DNA of 64,000 bases from Achromobacter aegrifaciens (lineage in GTDB: Bacteria; Pseudomonadota; Gammaproteobacteria; Burkholderiales; Burkholderiaceae_B), in assembly GCF_902859735.1 (NCBI RefSeq), contig NZ_CADIJY010000001.1, positions 1,116,001 through 1,180,000 of the forward strand. The letters run 5' to 3'. This document shows positions 51,385 through 59,801 of this stretch, in pieces. Position 1 is the first letter of the stretch. Every line of letters begins with the position of its first letter. A program made the position numbers and the translations under genes. Below the pieces are notes generated by a model that saw only the letters and a list, made by a program, of their open reading frames with translations, ran no database searches and was not told the origin of the DNA.

Positions 51385-51852
51385 CTAGTTGAACACGCCC
51401 GTGAGGACGTCCGCGACGACGGCGGTGGCGATGGCCACGAGGATCAGGTCGCTGCCCGCGACGCGCCATTCGTAGCCCGGGTGCACGGGCAGGCGCGCCA
51501 GCATGGGGCCGGGCACCATCTTCTTGGCGATGCCCGGAGGCAGGGGCTTGCCGCGCGCCAGGTTCTTGCGTATGCCCGGCGGCAGCGAGCCATAGCCCGT
51601 CGCCCCGGCCTGCACGGCATAGCCGCGCGCGGTGGAAACGGTGATGCCCGCGGTGCTGAGCGTGACGCTGACCCCGCCGTCCTGGCTCTGCTGGCCCTTG
51701 TTCTTGCCATTGCCATTGCCGTTACCGTTGCCATTGCCTTGGCCCGCGTGATCCGGCTTGCCTTTGCCCTCGGGCGGCGCGGCCTGGGCTGGCGCGCCGA
51801 GCGCGGCGGCACAGGCAAGGATGGCAATGATCATTGAGGGTGTGCGGTGCAT
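51385..51852 (-). CDS. CigR-like exported protein with Gly-Asn repeat
   Basis: This 155-residue precursor has a signal peptide (residues 1-25, cleavage after PAQA). An unusual low-complexity GN stretch follows (five GN units near residues 40-50, then Lys-rich). The C-terminal half has SLPPGIRKNLARGKPLPPGIAKKM, which closely resembles Salmonella CigR, an anti-virulence regulator in some reports. A hydrophobic segment ends the protein (LILVAIATAVVADVLTGVF). The ATG at 51852 is supported by GGAG eight bases upstream. A regulatory role in this organism is not established. Confidence 0.78.
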   Translation of the reverse strand: MHRTPSMIIAILACAAALGAPAQAAPPEGKGKPDHAGQGNGNGNGNGNGKNKGQQSQDGGVSVTLSTAGITVSTARGYAVQAGATGYGSLPPGIRKNLARGKPLPPGIAKKMVPGPMLARLPVHPGYEWRVAGSDLILVAIATAVVADVLTGVFN

Positions 51853-52008
51853 GGTTGCGGCTCCTGCAGTGTAGAGGTGCCTAGCGTAGCGCTGTCGTTG
51901 GACTCGCGCCACTGTCTGTTGCCGTCGCCATCGCAACAATCGCCACAATTCGTTTGATGTTCCACTCGCGATAGAATCCCCTGCTTATTTTCCGGGGGGG
52001 AACGCACG

Positions 52009-52125
52009 ATGAGGTATTTCCTGATCTTGGTTGGGGCGGCCGTGGTCGCTTATTTGCTGGCGCGCGGCATCGCCGCCGTGCTCTCGGACCGTAAACGTTC
52101 AAAATCAGAAAGGGATTCGAAGTGA
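52009..52125 (+). CDS. 38-residue single-helix membrane protein
   Basis: This short frame encodes MRYFLILVGAAVVAYLLARG and then a charged tail with DRKRSKSERDSK. It has one transmembrane helix and a basic cytoplasmic end. A GGGGGGGAA stretch precedes the ATG. The stop codon overlaps the GTG of the SPFH gene (GTGA), so the pair is translationally coupled. No similar family is recognised. The coupling is the strongest evidence that it is real. Confidence 0.7.
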   Translation: MRYFLILVGAAVVAYLLARGIAAVLSDRKRSKSERDSK

Positions 52126-53024
52126 AGCCGACAGATATCCAGATGGTCAAGACGATTGGTGCCGTAAAGCCGCGTAGTTTCAAGATCGCGTTGATCACGG
52201 CGGTGTTGTTTTTGCTGATCCTGTTCCTGGCTTTCGATTCCTGGTTCCAGGTCGATCAGGGCGAGCGCGGCGTGGTGCTGCGCAACGGCAAGCTGGTGCG
52301 CGTGTCGGAGCCGGGCCTGGACTTCAAGACGCCGTTCATCGACAACGTGATGACGGTGTCGGTGCGCGACCACACGTTCGTGTTTGAAAAGCTGGAAGCC
52401 TACAGCTATGACCAACAGCCGGCCACGCTACGCGTGTCGGTGACCTATCGCGTGCCGCCCGAGCACGTGGCCGAGCTGTACTCGGAGTACGGCACCATCA
52501 GCAATCTGCAGATGCGCGTGCTGGAGCGCAAGACGCCGGATTCGGTGAAGAACGTGTTCGGCCAGTACACCGCCGTGCGCGCCATCCAGGAACGCCAGAA
52601 GCTGGGCCAGGACGTGAACACTGCCGTGCTCAAGACGATGGAAGGCGCGCCGGTGCAGGTGGTGGGCGTGCAGATCGAGGAAGTCGGCTTCTCGCAGGCC
52701 TATGAGCATTCGATCGAACAGCGCATGCTGGCGCAGGTGCAGATCGAGACGACCCGCCAGCAGAAGGAAACGGCGATGATCAACGCCGAAATCCAGGTGG
52801 TGAAGGCCAAGGCGGAAGCCGACGCGCGCCGCCAGCAGTTCACGGCCGAGGCCGACGGCATCCGCATGCGCGGCGACGCCGAAGCGGCCGCGATCCGCGC
52901 CAAGGCCGAGGCCCTGGCCGCCAACACCAATCTTGTGAGCTTGAACGCGGTGGAGAAGTGGGACGGCGTGCTGCCGACCACGCAGGTGCCGAACGCGGCC
53001 CTGCCGTTCATCGGCATCAAGTAG
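52122..53024 (+). CDS. SPFH/prohibitin-family membrane protein
   Basis: The 300-residue protein starts at a GTG. It has one N-terminal transmembrane helix (residues ~22-43), an SPFH domain (VDQGERGVVLRNGKLVRVSEPGLDFKTPFIDNVMTVSVRDHT, residues ~47-85) and a long Ala/Glu/Gln-rich coiled coil (~195-275). It resembles prohibitins and HflC, which form membrane microdomains and control FtsH-type proteases. The preceding small membrane protein is translationally coupled. It ends eight bases inside the convergent EIIC-EAL gene. Confidence 0.92.
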   Translation: MKPTDIQMVKTIGAVKPRSFKIALITAVLFLLILFLAFDSWFQVDQGERGVVLRNGKLVRVSEPGLDFKTPFIDNVMTVSVRDHTFVFEKLEAYSYDQQPATLRVSVTYRVPPEHVAELYSEYGTISNLQMRVLERKTPDSVKNVFGQYTAVRAIQERQKLGQDVNTAVLKTMEGAPVQVVGVQIEEVGFSQAYEHSIEQRMLAQVQIETTRQQKETAMINAEIQVVKAKAEADARRQQFTAEADGIRMRGDAEAAAIRAKAEALAANTNLVSLNAVEKWDGVLPTTQVPNAALPFIGIK

Positions 53025-55122
53025 GCGCCGCGGGCGCAGGCTGCGCCCGCAGCGGCGGTGCAGCCTGACGCTGCCGCGCGTAGTCCATGAGGCTGTCGCC
53101 CGACAATGCCTTGCTGTAGTACCACCCCTGCACGACGATCTCGGCGGGGGATTCCAGCGCCATCAGCTGCTGGTCCGTTTCCACGCCTTCCACCACGATC
53201 TGCAGGTTCAGCGCTTCGCAAAAGCGCAGCAGGCCGTTCAGGACCAGCGCGCCGCGGGCGCTGTCTTGCGCCACGACGAAGCTGCGGTCGATCTTGACCG
53301 CGTCGATTTCGAACTGGTGCAGATAGCTCAGGGCGGAATAGCCGGTGCCGAAATCATCGATGTAGATACGGGCGCCTATTGCGTGCAGGCGGTCGAAGGC
53401 GGTGTGCAGCGCCTGCGTGTCCTCCACCAGCGCGTCCTCGGTCAGCTCGACCGAGACCTGGCCGCCAGCCTGCGCCAGCACCTTGATCAGTTTCTCCAGG
53501 TAGTCGCCGGACGTCAGCGTGCCGGCCGTGACGTTGATGGTCATCGGCAAGGCGAAGTCGCGCTTGCGCCATTGCAGGCATTGCTGCACGGCCTGCCTGG
53601 CCACCCACAGGTCCACCTCCCGCATCAGGTCGGCCTGCGCCAGCCAGCGCAGGAATTCCACCGGCGTTTGCCGCGCGCCGTCGGGGCCGGTGGCGCGCAG
53701 CAGCGCTTCGCAGCCCGTGCACAGGCCACTGCGCAATGACACCTGCGGCTGGAACTCCAGATGGAAGTCGTATTGGCTGATGGCGCGGATGCGGGTGTTT
53801 TCGGCGTTGCGGCGCGCGCGGTCGGCGTAGGTCTGCACCACGGGATCGTGCGCGTACAGCAGCGATTCTTCTTGCAACCGGGTGAAGGTCGTGTCCAGCG
53901 ATTTGAAGTAGACGGTGGCGCTTTCCTGGCGCTGTCGCTCCAGCGCGACGACAAAGGGCGCGTACAAACACGCGCCCAGCGCCACCAGCACCAGCTGCAG
54001 CGCCACGCCGCCCAGGCTGCCGCCGGCCGCGATGTAGGCGTTGAACAGCACCGGTGAGGTCAGCGGCAGGGTCGTCGTCGCGGAAGGCAGCCAGCCCAGC
54101 TGCACGACGGCCAAAGCGAGGATGGCGTTGGTCACCGGCGCCAGGATGAACGGCGCCAGCAGGCGCGGATTCAGGATCAGGGGCAGCCCGAACAGCAGGA
54201 TTTCATTCACGTTCAGCAGCGCCACTGGCAGGCTGGCCAGCGCCAGCAGGCGCAGCGATTCGCCGCGCGCAAACACCAGCATGGCCACCGCCAGCGACAG
54301 CGTCGCGCCCGATCCGCCGATGAAGACGAAAGCGCCCAGAAGGGTGCTGTTCAAGGCATACATGCCTTCGTAGCCGGCGGACTGGGTGGCGGCATTCAGC
54401 ATGACCGCCTGGTCCATGACGCTCATCAGGGGAGCCAGCGCGTGGTAGCCGTGTATGCCGAAGAACCACAGCAGGGAATTCAGGCCGGCGACCAGCGCGC
54501 CCGAGGTGAAGGGGCTGTCCAGCGAGGCCAGGCTCAAGGGGATGTTGAATTGCGCCACGGCGGGAATCTGCAGCGCGGCGGACAACGCCAGCACGACCAG
54601 GGTGGCCGTCAGCAGGCCCGGCACGACCATGTTCAGCGTGTCGCGGACGTTTTCGCTGATAACGCCGTCGGGCGCCAGCTGGGTCCAGCGGCGGCGGTGC
54701 AGCCACGCCATCAATGGCACGGTCAACAAGGGCGAAACGATGGCGATGAACAGAACCAGGGTGGCGGCGGCCTGGGGGTAGGGCGCCATCAGGCCGTCGG
54801 CGATCATCACGTAGGACAGGCACAGGAACGCGGTGGGCAGATGCGGCACCCGATGGCGGAACGACAGCATGTAGCCGATGGATGTGCCGGCCAGGATAGG
54901 CATGAGGTTCGTCAGCTTGTCGTGGACGGCGGTCAGCAGTTCCACGACGGCGGCTGGCAGGCCCAGTTGCCGGGCGACGACGGACAGCACCAGGAACAGC
55001 GCCGTGACCAGCAGGCACGGCAGGGTCCAGAGCAGGCCCTCGCGTATGGCGCGCAGCGCGCTCGCGCCCGCCAGCGCAGCCAGCCGATCTTTTGGATAAC
55101 GCATCAGGGCCAGTTTCGGCAT
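53017..55122 (-). CDS. PTS EIIC-like membrane domain fused to an EAL phosphodiesterase
   Basis: This 701-residue protein has a PTS EIIC-like membrane domain (residues ~25-400). It includes NEILLFGLPLILNPRLLAPFILAPVTN (residues ~307-333), close to the NEP-FG-P-V-NP block of ChbC/CelB permeases but with Ile in place of the Pro. A linker with a short coiled coil follows, then a complete EAL domain (~435-690). Metal and catalytic motifs are all present: EALLR, INVTAG, VELTED, DDFGTGYS, KIDRSF and VVEGVET. It should hydrolyse cyclic-di-GMP in response to a sugar or its phosphorylation state. No other PTS gene is near. Confidence 0.9.
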   Translation of the reverse strand: MPKLALMRYPKDRLAALAGASALRAIREGLLWTLPCLLVTALFLVLSVVARQLGLPAAVVELLTAVHDKLTNLMPILAGTSIGYMLSFRHRVPHLPTAFLCLSYVMIADGLMAPYPQAAATLVLFIAIVSPLLTVPLMAWLHRRRWTQLAPDGVISENVRDTLNMVVPGLLTATLVVLALSAALQIPAVAQFNIPLSLASLDSPFTSGALVAGLNSLLWFFGIHGYHALAPLMSVMDQAVMLNAATQSAGYEGMYALNSTLLGAFVFIGGSGATLSLAVAMLVFARGESLRLLALASLPVALLNVNEILLFGLPLILNPRLLAPFILAPVTNAILALAVVQLGWLPSATTTLPLTSPVLFNAYIAAGGSLGGVALQLVLVALGACLYAPFVVALERQRQESATVYFKSLDTTFTRLQEESLLYAHDPVVQTYADRARRNAENTRIRAISQYDFHLEFQPQVSLRSGLCTGCEALLRATGPDGARQTPVEFLRWLAQADLMREVDLWVARQAVQQCLQWRKRDFALPMTINVTAGTLTSGDYLEKLIKVLAQAGGQVSVELTEDALVEDTQALHTAFDRLHAIGARIYIDDFGTGYSALSYLHQFEIDAVKIDRSFVVAQDSARGALVLNGLLRFCEALNLQIVVEGVETDQQLMALESPAEIVVQGWYYSKALSGDSLMDYARQRQAAPPLRAQPAPAAPT

Positions 55123-55369
55123 GGCGGTTCGCCCAATAGTCCGTGCAAGCGAAGACCCCCCGCTCCCGTGTTTGTAAGAATATTTTGCTACATCCTAGCC
55201 CCGCTTTTCCCGGTTTAGCAATCGACGCCTAACAGAATGTCAGGGATTCCCCTCTATCAAGAATTGCAAAGCGGGCGCAAGGTGGCAGCACAGGCACACG
55301 GGGACGCTATACGATCAAGCGTCGTTCGCCCGGTGGCGGGACTACAAGCTTCAGAAAGAGGAGACGTGG

Positions 55370-55612
55370 ATGTCTCAGTTGGATTGGACGTCCGGCGATA
55401 CCAAGCCGGACCGGCAGGGGTACTACGAAACGCGATACGACACAGGATGCACGGCCATCACGCTGTACAGCGTGCTGGGTTGGATGCCGGTGAAAACGCC
55501 CGGCAACATGGTGAGCTGGCGCCCTTTGCCGCCAGCCGTCGAAAGACAGGAAGCCGAGCGCCACATCCAGGAACTGCGAGAGGCGCAAAGCCACGTTCCC
55601 ATGGATTACTGA
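55370..55612 (+). CDS. Small hypothetical protein
   Basis: This 80-residue protein starts MSQLDWTSGDTKPDRQGYYETRYDTG and ends with a charged helix (ERQEAERHIQELREAQ). It has four Trp or Tyr residues in its first half and one Cys, and resembles small DUF551-like proteins only in its G-Y-Y pattern. GAGGAG lies a few bases before the ATG, which supports translation. A TATACG -10-like hexamer lies about 60 bases upstream. No family is recognised. Confidence 0.65.
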   Translation: MSQLDWTSGDTKPDRQGYYETRYDTGCTAITLYSVLGWMPVKTPGNMVSWRPLPPAVERQEAERHIQELREAQSHVPMDY

Positions 55613-55710
55613 CGGGATAGGCAGGCCTGTCCGCTACCAAGCATTACCCGTGCGGCGCCTGGCATGCCGCTGTAGCCGCGGGCGCGTCCATGGCGGGTGG
55701 GGGGATACGC

Positions 55711-55741
55711 TAGAATATAAATAGTTCCTATTTAGATTCTA
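55711..55741. promoter_or_regulatory. Near-perfect 31-base palindrome before the fecI-like gene
   Basis: Arms TAGAATATAAATAG and CTATTTAGATTCTA match at 13 of 14 positions around a TTC centre. The site lies 14 bases before the sigma factor start and is AT-rich in a GC-rich region. A Fur box is the most likely identity. Confidence 0.65.
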
Positions 55742-55755
55742 TAGCCAGGTGCGCC

Positions 55756-56274
55756 TTGCCTACGTCCGACTCGCCGCCCGCCGATCCCGTCGCGCAACTC
55801 TATCGTGACCACCACGGCTGGCTGTCGGTCTGGTTGCGCAGGAAGCTGGGCAATTCTTTCGACGCGGCGGATCTGGCCCACGATACCTTCGTGCGGCTGA
55901 TGGCCGGGCGGCGCAGGACGGACGTGGGCGCCGAGCCGCGCGCGTTGCTGACCCACATTGCGAAGGGCTTGGTGGTGGACCACTGGCGCCGGCGGGCGCT
56001 GGAAGAGGCCTATCTGGCCGCGCTGGCGCAATTGCCCGAGCAGCAGGCGCCTTCGCCCGAAGCGCGCGCCCTGATTTTGGAAACCTTGCGCGCCATCGAT
56101 ACGGCGTTGCGGACGCTGTCCGCCAAAACGCGCGAGATCTTCCTGATGTCGCAGTTCGACGGCATGGGCTACGACGCGATCGCGCAAAGCCTGGGCGTGT
56201 CGCTGTCCACGGTCAAGCGCCATGTGCAGGCGGCGCTGGCCGCATGCCTGATCGCAAGCCAGGCCGACGCGTGA
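55756..56274 (+). CDS. ECF sigma factor, FecI-like
   Basis: This 172-residue sigma-70 family factor has region 2 (LYRDHHGWLSVWLRRKLGNSFDAADLAHDTFVRLM, residues ~16-49) and region 4 (LRTLSAKTREIFLMSQFDGMGYDAIAQSLGVSLSTVKRHVQAAL, residues ~119-162). It directs RNA polymerase to iron-transport promoters once activated by a periplasmic signal. The start is a TTG. The stop overlaps the start of the FecR-like gene (GTGA). The next receptor gene has a signalling domain, completing a FecI-FecR-FecA cascade. Confidence 0.93.
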   Translation: MPTSDSPPADPVAQLYRDHHGWLSVWLRRKLGNSFDAADLAHDTFVRLMAGRRRTDVGAEPRALLTHIAKGLVVDHWRRRALEEAYLAALAQLPEQQAPSPEARALILETLRAIDTALRTLSAKTREIFLMSQFDGMGYDAIAQSLGVSLSTVKRHVQAALAACLIASQADA

Positions 56275-57233
56275 TCGATCCCGCCATCCTGAAGGAAGCG
56301 GCCGGCTGGCTGGTGCGCTTCCAATCCGAGACCTTGTCGCCGGCGGACTGCGAGTCCTTCGACCGCTGGCGCGGCCGTAGCGCCGCGCACGCCGCGGCTT
56401 GGCAGCGTGCCGAAGAAATGCTGCGCGGATTCGGCCAGGTGCCGCCGCGTGTCGCCGCCGATACCTTGCGGCGGCTGGATCGCCCGCGACGCCGGCAGGC
56501 GCTGCGGGCGCTGGCTGGCCTGCTGGTGCTGGGACCGGCGGCCTGGCTGGCCGGACGCGAGCTGCCCTGGCGCGAATGGAGCGCGGATGCGCGCACTGCG
56601 ACGGGCGAACAGCGCCGCATGAACCTGACCGACGGCACGCAGCTGGTGCTCAACACGGCCAGCGCGGTCGATATCGAATACACCGCCAGGCAGCGCACGT
56701 TGTGGCTACGGGCGGGCGAAATCCTGTTGACCACGGGCCGCGACTCGCCACAGCTGCAGCGGCCCTTTGTCGTCCAGACCGCGCAAGGCGCGATACGCGC
56801 GCTGGGCACGCGGTTCCTGGTGCGCGACGAAGGCGACGCCGTGCGCGTGGCGGTGTTCGAGGGCGCAGTGGAGATCCGGCCCAAGTCGGCGGGGGCCGGC
56901 GCCACGGTGCTGCCGGCCGGGCAGCAGACCGTCTTCAATGGGCGCGAGGTGCGGCCCCAGGCGGCGGTGGACGCCACGGCCGCCTCATGGGAGCAGGGCA
57001 TGCTCGCCGTGCGCGACTGGCGCCTGGCGGACCTGGTGGATGAGCTGGGCCGGTATCGCCGCGGCGTGTTGCGCTGTGATCCGGCGGTGGCAGGGCTGCG
57101 GGTATCGGGGGCATTTCCCTTGAACGACACCGATGCCAGCTTGCGGTTGCTGGAAAAGACCCTGCCCGTGAGAGTGAGCCGGATCACGCCGTACTGGACC
57201 ACGGTTGCCGCCCGCGCCGGCGTTACAAATTAA
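56271..57233 (+). CDS. FecR-family transmembrane sigma regulator
   Basis: The 320-residue protein has a cytoplasmic anti-sigma domain (residues ~1-75, with AAGWLVRFQSETLSPADCESFDRWRGRSAAHAAAWQRAEEML), a single transmembrane helix near residue 85 (ALRALAGLLVLGPAAWLAG) and a periplasmic FecR domain (GEQRRMNLTDGTQLVLNTASAVDIEYTARQRTLWLRAGEILLTT near residue 115). It carries the signal from the receptor's STN domain to the sigma factor. The GTG start overlaps the sigma factor stop. Confidence 0.94.
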   Translation: MIDPAILKEAAGWLVRFQSETLSPADCESFDRWRGRSAAHAAAWQRAEEMLRGFGQVPPRVAADTLRRLDRPRRRQALRALAGLLVLGPAAWLAGRELPWREWSADARTATGEQRRMNLTDGTQLVLNTASAVDIEYTARQRTLWLRAGEILLTTGRDSPQLQRPFVVQTAQGAIRALGTRFLVRDEGDAVRVAVFEGAVEIRPKSAGAGATVLPAGQQTVFNGREVRPQAAVDATAASWEQGMLAVRDWRLADLVDELGRYRRGVLRCDPAVAGLRVSGAFPLNDTDASLRLLEKTLPVRVSRITPYWTTVAARAGVTN

Positions 57234-57329
57234 TCTCAGTCGGGCTGAACCTTTTTTCCGCTTCGTCCGGTGTACCGGGTGAACCGCCGCGTATCGCGCG
57301 CCACCCAGACCCTTACGAAGGATAGCTTC

Positions 57330-59795
57330 ATGGTTTCCCGAATCTCCCGTCCGCCATGCCCGGCCCGTGGAACAGCTGTCCTGCCGCCGCTGGCGGCGCT
57401 GCTGCGGGCCGCCGGCATGGGCTTGGCCCTGCTGGCTGGGGCGGGGACCACGCCGCCAACGCTGGCCGCCGACGCCGTCAGCGCGGCGGCGCGCAAGTCC
57501 TACGCGATCCCGGCAGGCCCGCTGGGCGATGCGCTGGCCCGGTTCGCCGCCGTCGCGGGCGTGCCGCTGTCGTTCGATCCGGCCATGGTGGCGGGACTGC
57601 ACAGCAACGGACTGGACGGCGACTACACCGTGAAGGAAGGCTTTTCCCGTTTGCTGTCGGGGTCGGGCTATGGCTTGTCGGAGCAGGGCGGCGGCGCCTA
57701 TTCGCTGCGCAAGCTGCCGTCGGGGTCCGACGAGTCGGCCACCGTGCTGCCCGCGGTCACCGTCGCCGGCGCCGCTGCGGCTCCCTTCGCGCTGCCGGCG
57801 GAGTACGAGGGCGGCCAGGTGGCCAGGGGCGGACGCCTGGGCCTGCTGGGCAACCGCGACGTGATGGATACGCCGTTCAACGTCACCAACTACACCTCGG
57901 ACCTGTTGGCGAACCGTCAGGCGGTCACGCTGGCCGACGCGCTGAACGTTGAACCCTCGGTGCGTTTCACCGGACAGATCGGCGGCGTGACCGACTCGTT
58001 CTACATCCGGGGCTTTCCCATCGGCGAAGGCAACCTGGGCGAAATCGCCTTTGACGGGGTTTATGGCGTGGCGCCCAACTATCACGTCTTCACCGACTAC
58101 ATCGAGCGGGTCGAAGTGCTGAAAGGGCCGGCCGCGCTGCTGTACGGCATGTCGCCCAACAGCGGCGTGGGCGGCGTGATCAACATGGTGCCCAAGCGGG
58201 CGCTGCCGCAGGACCTGAGCCGCGTGTCCGCCGACTATGTGGGCGACTCGCAATTCGGCGCGCGCGCGGACCTGAGCCGTCGCTTCGGCAAGGACGGGGA
58301 ATGGGGCGTGCGCGTCAACGGCATGCACCGCCAGGGCGACACGCCGCTGGACAATCTGTATTCGCGCACCGACATCGGCGCGCTGTCGCTGGACTACCAG
58401 GGCGAGCGGCTGCGCGCCTCGCTGGACCTGCTGACGCAGAACGAAAAGATCGATGCGCCCACGCGGCCCTTCCTGGTGGCGGCCGGCATAGACGTGCCGC
58501 ATGCGGCGGATGGACGGCGCAACGCGACCCAGCCCTGGGGCTGGTGGAAGTCAGACGGGCAATCGGCCCTGCTGCGGGTCGAGTACGACATCAGCGACCG
58601 CTTGACGGTATTCGCCGACGCGGGCGGCTCGGACACGAACGTGGCGCGTCTGTCGGACCAGACGCCCACCATCGTCAACGCGGCGGGGGACACGGTGGTC
58701 ACGCCGAACAACTTCAGGTTCGAAGTCAACCGCAGCACCTACAACGCAGGCCTGCGCGCCAAGCTGGACACAGGCCCGGTGCGCCATGCCATCAGCTTCA
58801 TGGGCAGCCTGTACAGCGACCGGAATTCGCAGGCCAGCGTGACGGGTACGCCGCTCACGTCGAACATCTACCATCCGATCACGCGGCCGCAGCAAGATAT
58901 CCCGGCGCCGGCCAACGTGCCCAAGATTTCCTCGTCCGATCTTTCCGGCCTGGCGCTGGCCGATACGCTCAGCATCCTGGACGAGCGCGCGCAGCTTACG
59001 CTGGGCGTGCGCCAGCAGCGCATCCAATCCCGCAATTTCAATGCCACGACCGGCGCGCGCACCGTCAGCTATGACGAAAGCGCGACCACGCCGCTGGCGG
59101 GCATCGTCATCAAGCCCTGGAGCAATGTCTCGCTGTATGCCAACTACATCGAAGGCCTGAGCAAGGGCGACGTGGCGCCGGCCACCGCCTCCAACGCCGG
59201 CCAGGTGTTCAAGCCCTACAAGGCCCGGCAGAAGGAAGTGGGCGTGAAGGTGGACCTGGACAGCGCCATGCTGACCCTGAGCGCGTTCGAGATCACCAAG
59301 CCCAGCGGCCAGTTGACCAACGGCGTGTACGGCGCGGACAGCGAGCAGCGCAATCGGGGCCTGGAACTGAACCTGGCCGGCGAACCGTGGCGCGGCCTGC
59401 GCCTGCTGGGCGGCGTGACCTGGCTGGACGCGGAGCTGACGCGCGCCGGCAATAGTGCTTTGGTCGGCAACCGGCCGGTGGGCGTGCCCAAGATGTCGGT
59501 GAACCTGGGCGCGGAATGGGATACGCCTTGGGTCGCGGGCCTGACCCTGACCGGCAGCGTGATGCACACCGGCAGCGAATACATCAATCAGGCCAATACC
59601 CAGTCGGTGCCATCGTGGACCACCTTCGATCTGGGCGCACGCTATGCCACCAAGGTCTATGGCAAGGACCTCACGCTGCGGGCCAACGTGGTGAACGTGT
59701 TCAACAAGGCTTACTGGTCGGGCGTGGCCTCGTATGGCACGATCTCCCAAGGGGTGCCGCGCACGTTGATGCTATCCGCGTCGATGGACTTCTGA
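57330..59795 (+). CDS. TonB-dependent siderophore receptor with STN signalling domain
   Basis: This 821-residue FecA-like receptor starts with a long signal peptide (to about residue 48). The STN signalling domain (SYAIPAGPLGDALARFAAVAGVPLSFDPAMV, residues ~54-120) follows. The plug (MDTPFNVTNYTSDLLANRQAVTLADAL and VEVLKGPAALLYGMSPNSGVGGVINMVPKRA) and barrel come next, ending in LSASMDF. The STN domain signals to the FecR protein encoded just upstream when substrate binds. AAGGA seven bases upstream supports the ATG. The ligand is unknown. Confidence 0.95.
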   Translation: MVSRISRPPCPARGTAVLPPLAALLRAAGMGLALLAGAGTTPPTLAADAVSAAARKSYAIPAGPLGDALARFAAVAGVPLSFDPAMVAGLHSNGLDGDYTVKEGFSRLLSGSGYGLSEQGGGAYSLRKLPSGSDESATVLPAVTVAGAAAAPFALPAEYEGGQVARGGRLGLLGNRDVMDTPFNVTNYTSDLLANRQAVTLADALNVEPSVRFTGQIGGVTDSFYIRGFPIGEGNLGEIAFDGVYGVAPNYHVFTDYIERVEVLKGPAALLYGMSPNSGVGGVINMVPKRALPQDLSRVSADYVGDSQFGARADLSRRFGKDGEWGVRVNGMHRQGDTPLDNLYSRTDIGALSLDYQGERLRASLDLLTQNEKIDAPTRPFLVAAGIDVPHAADGRRNATQPWGWWKSDGQSALLRVEYDISDRLTVFADAGGSDTNVARLSDQTPTIVNAAGDTVVTPNNFRFEVNRSTYNAGLRAKLDTGPVRHAISFMGSLYSDRNSQASVTGTPLTSNIYHPITRPQQDIPAPANVPKISSSDLSGLALADTLSILDERAQLTLGVRQQRIQSRNFNATTGARTVSYDESATTPLAGIVIKPWSNVSLYANYIEGLSKGDVAPATASNAGQVFKPYKARQKEVGVKVDLDSAMLTLSAFEITKPSGQLTNGVYGADSEQRNRGLELNLAGEPWRGLRLLGGVTWLDAELTRAGNSALVGNRPVGVPKMSVNLGAEWDTPWVAGLTLTGSVMHTGSEYINQANTQSVPSWTTFDLGARYATKVYGKDLTLRANVVNVFNKAYWSGVASYGTISQGVPRTLMLSASMDF

Positions 59796-59801
59796 CCGGC
59801 G

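Noticed and set aside
51690-51745. A CRISPR-like or satellite repeat
   Set aside because: The short-period repeat is in frame and encodes the Gly-Asn stretch of the CigR-like protein; there are no spacers.
57234-57329. A terminator between the FecR-like gene and the receptor gene
   Set aside because: A run of six T residues follows only a very weak three-base stem; the genes are more likely co-transcribed or separated by promoter activity than by this element.
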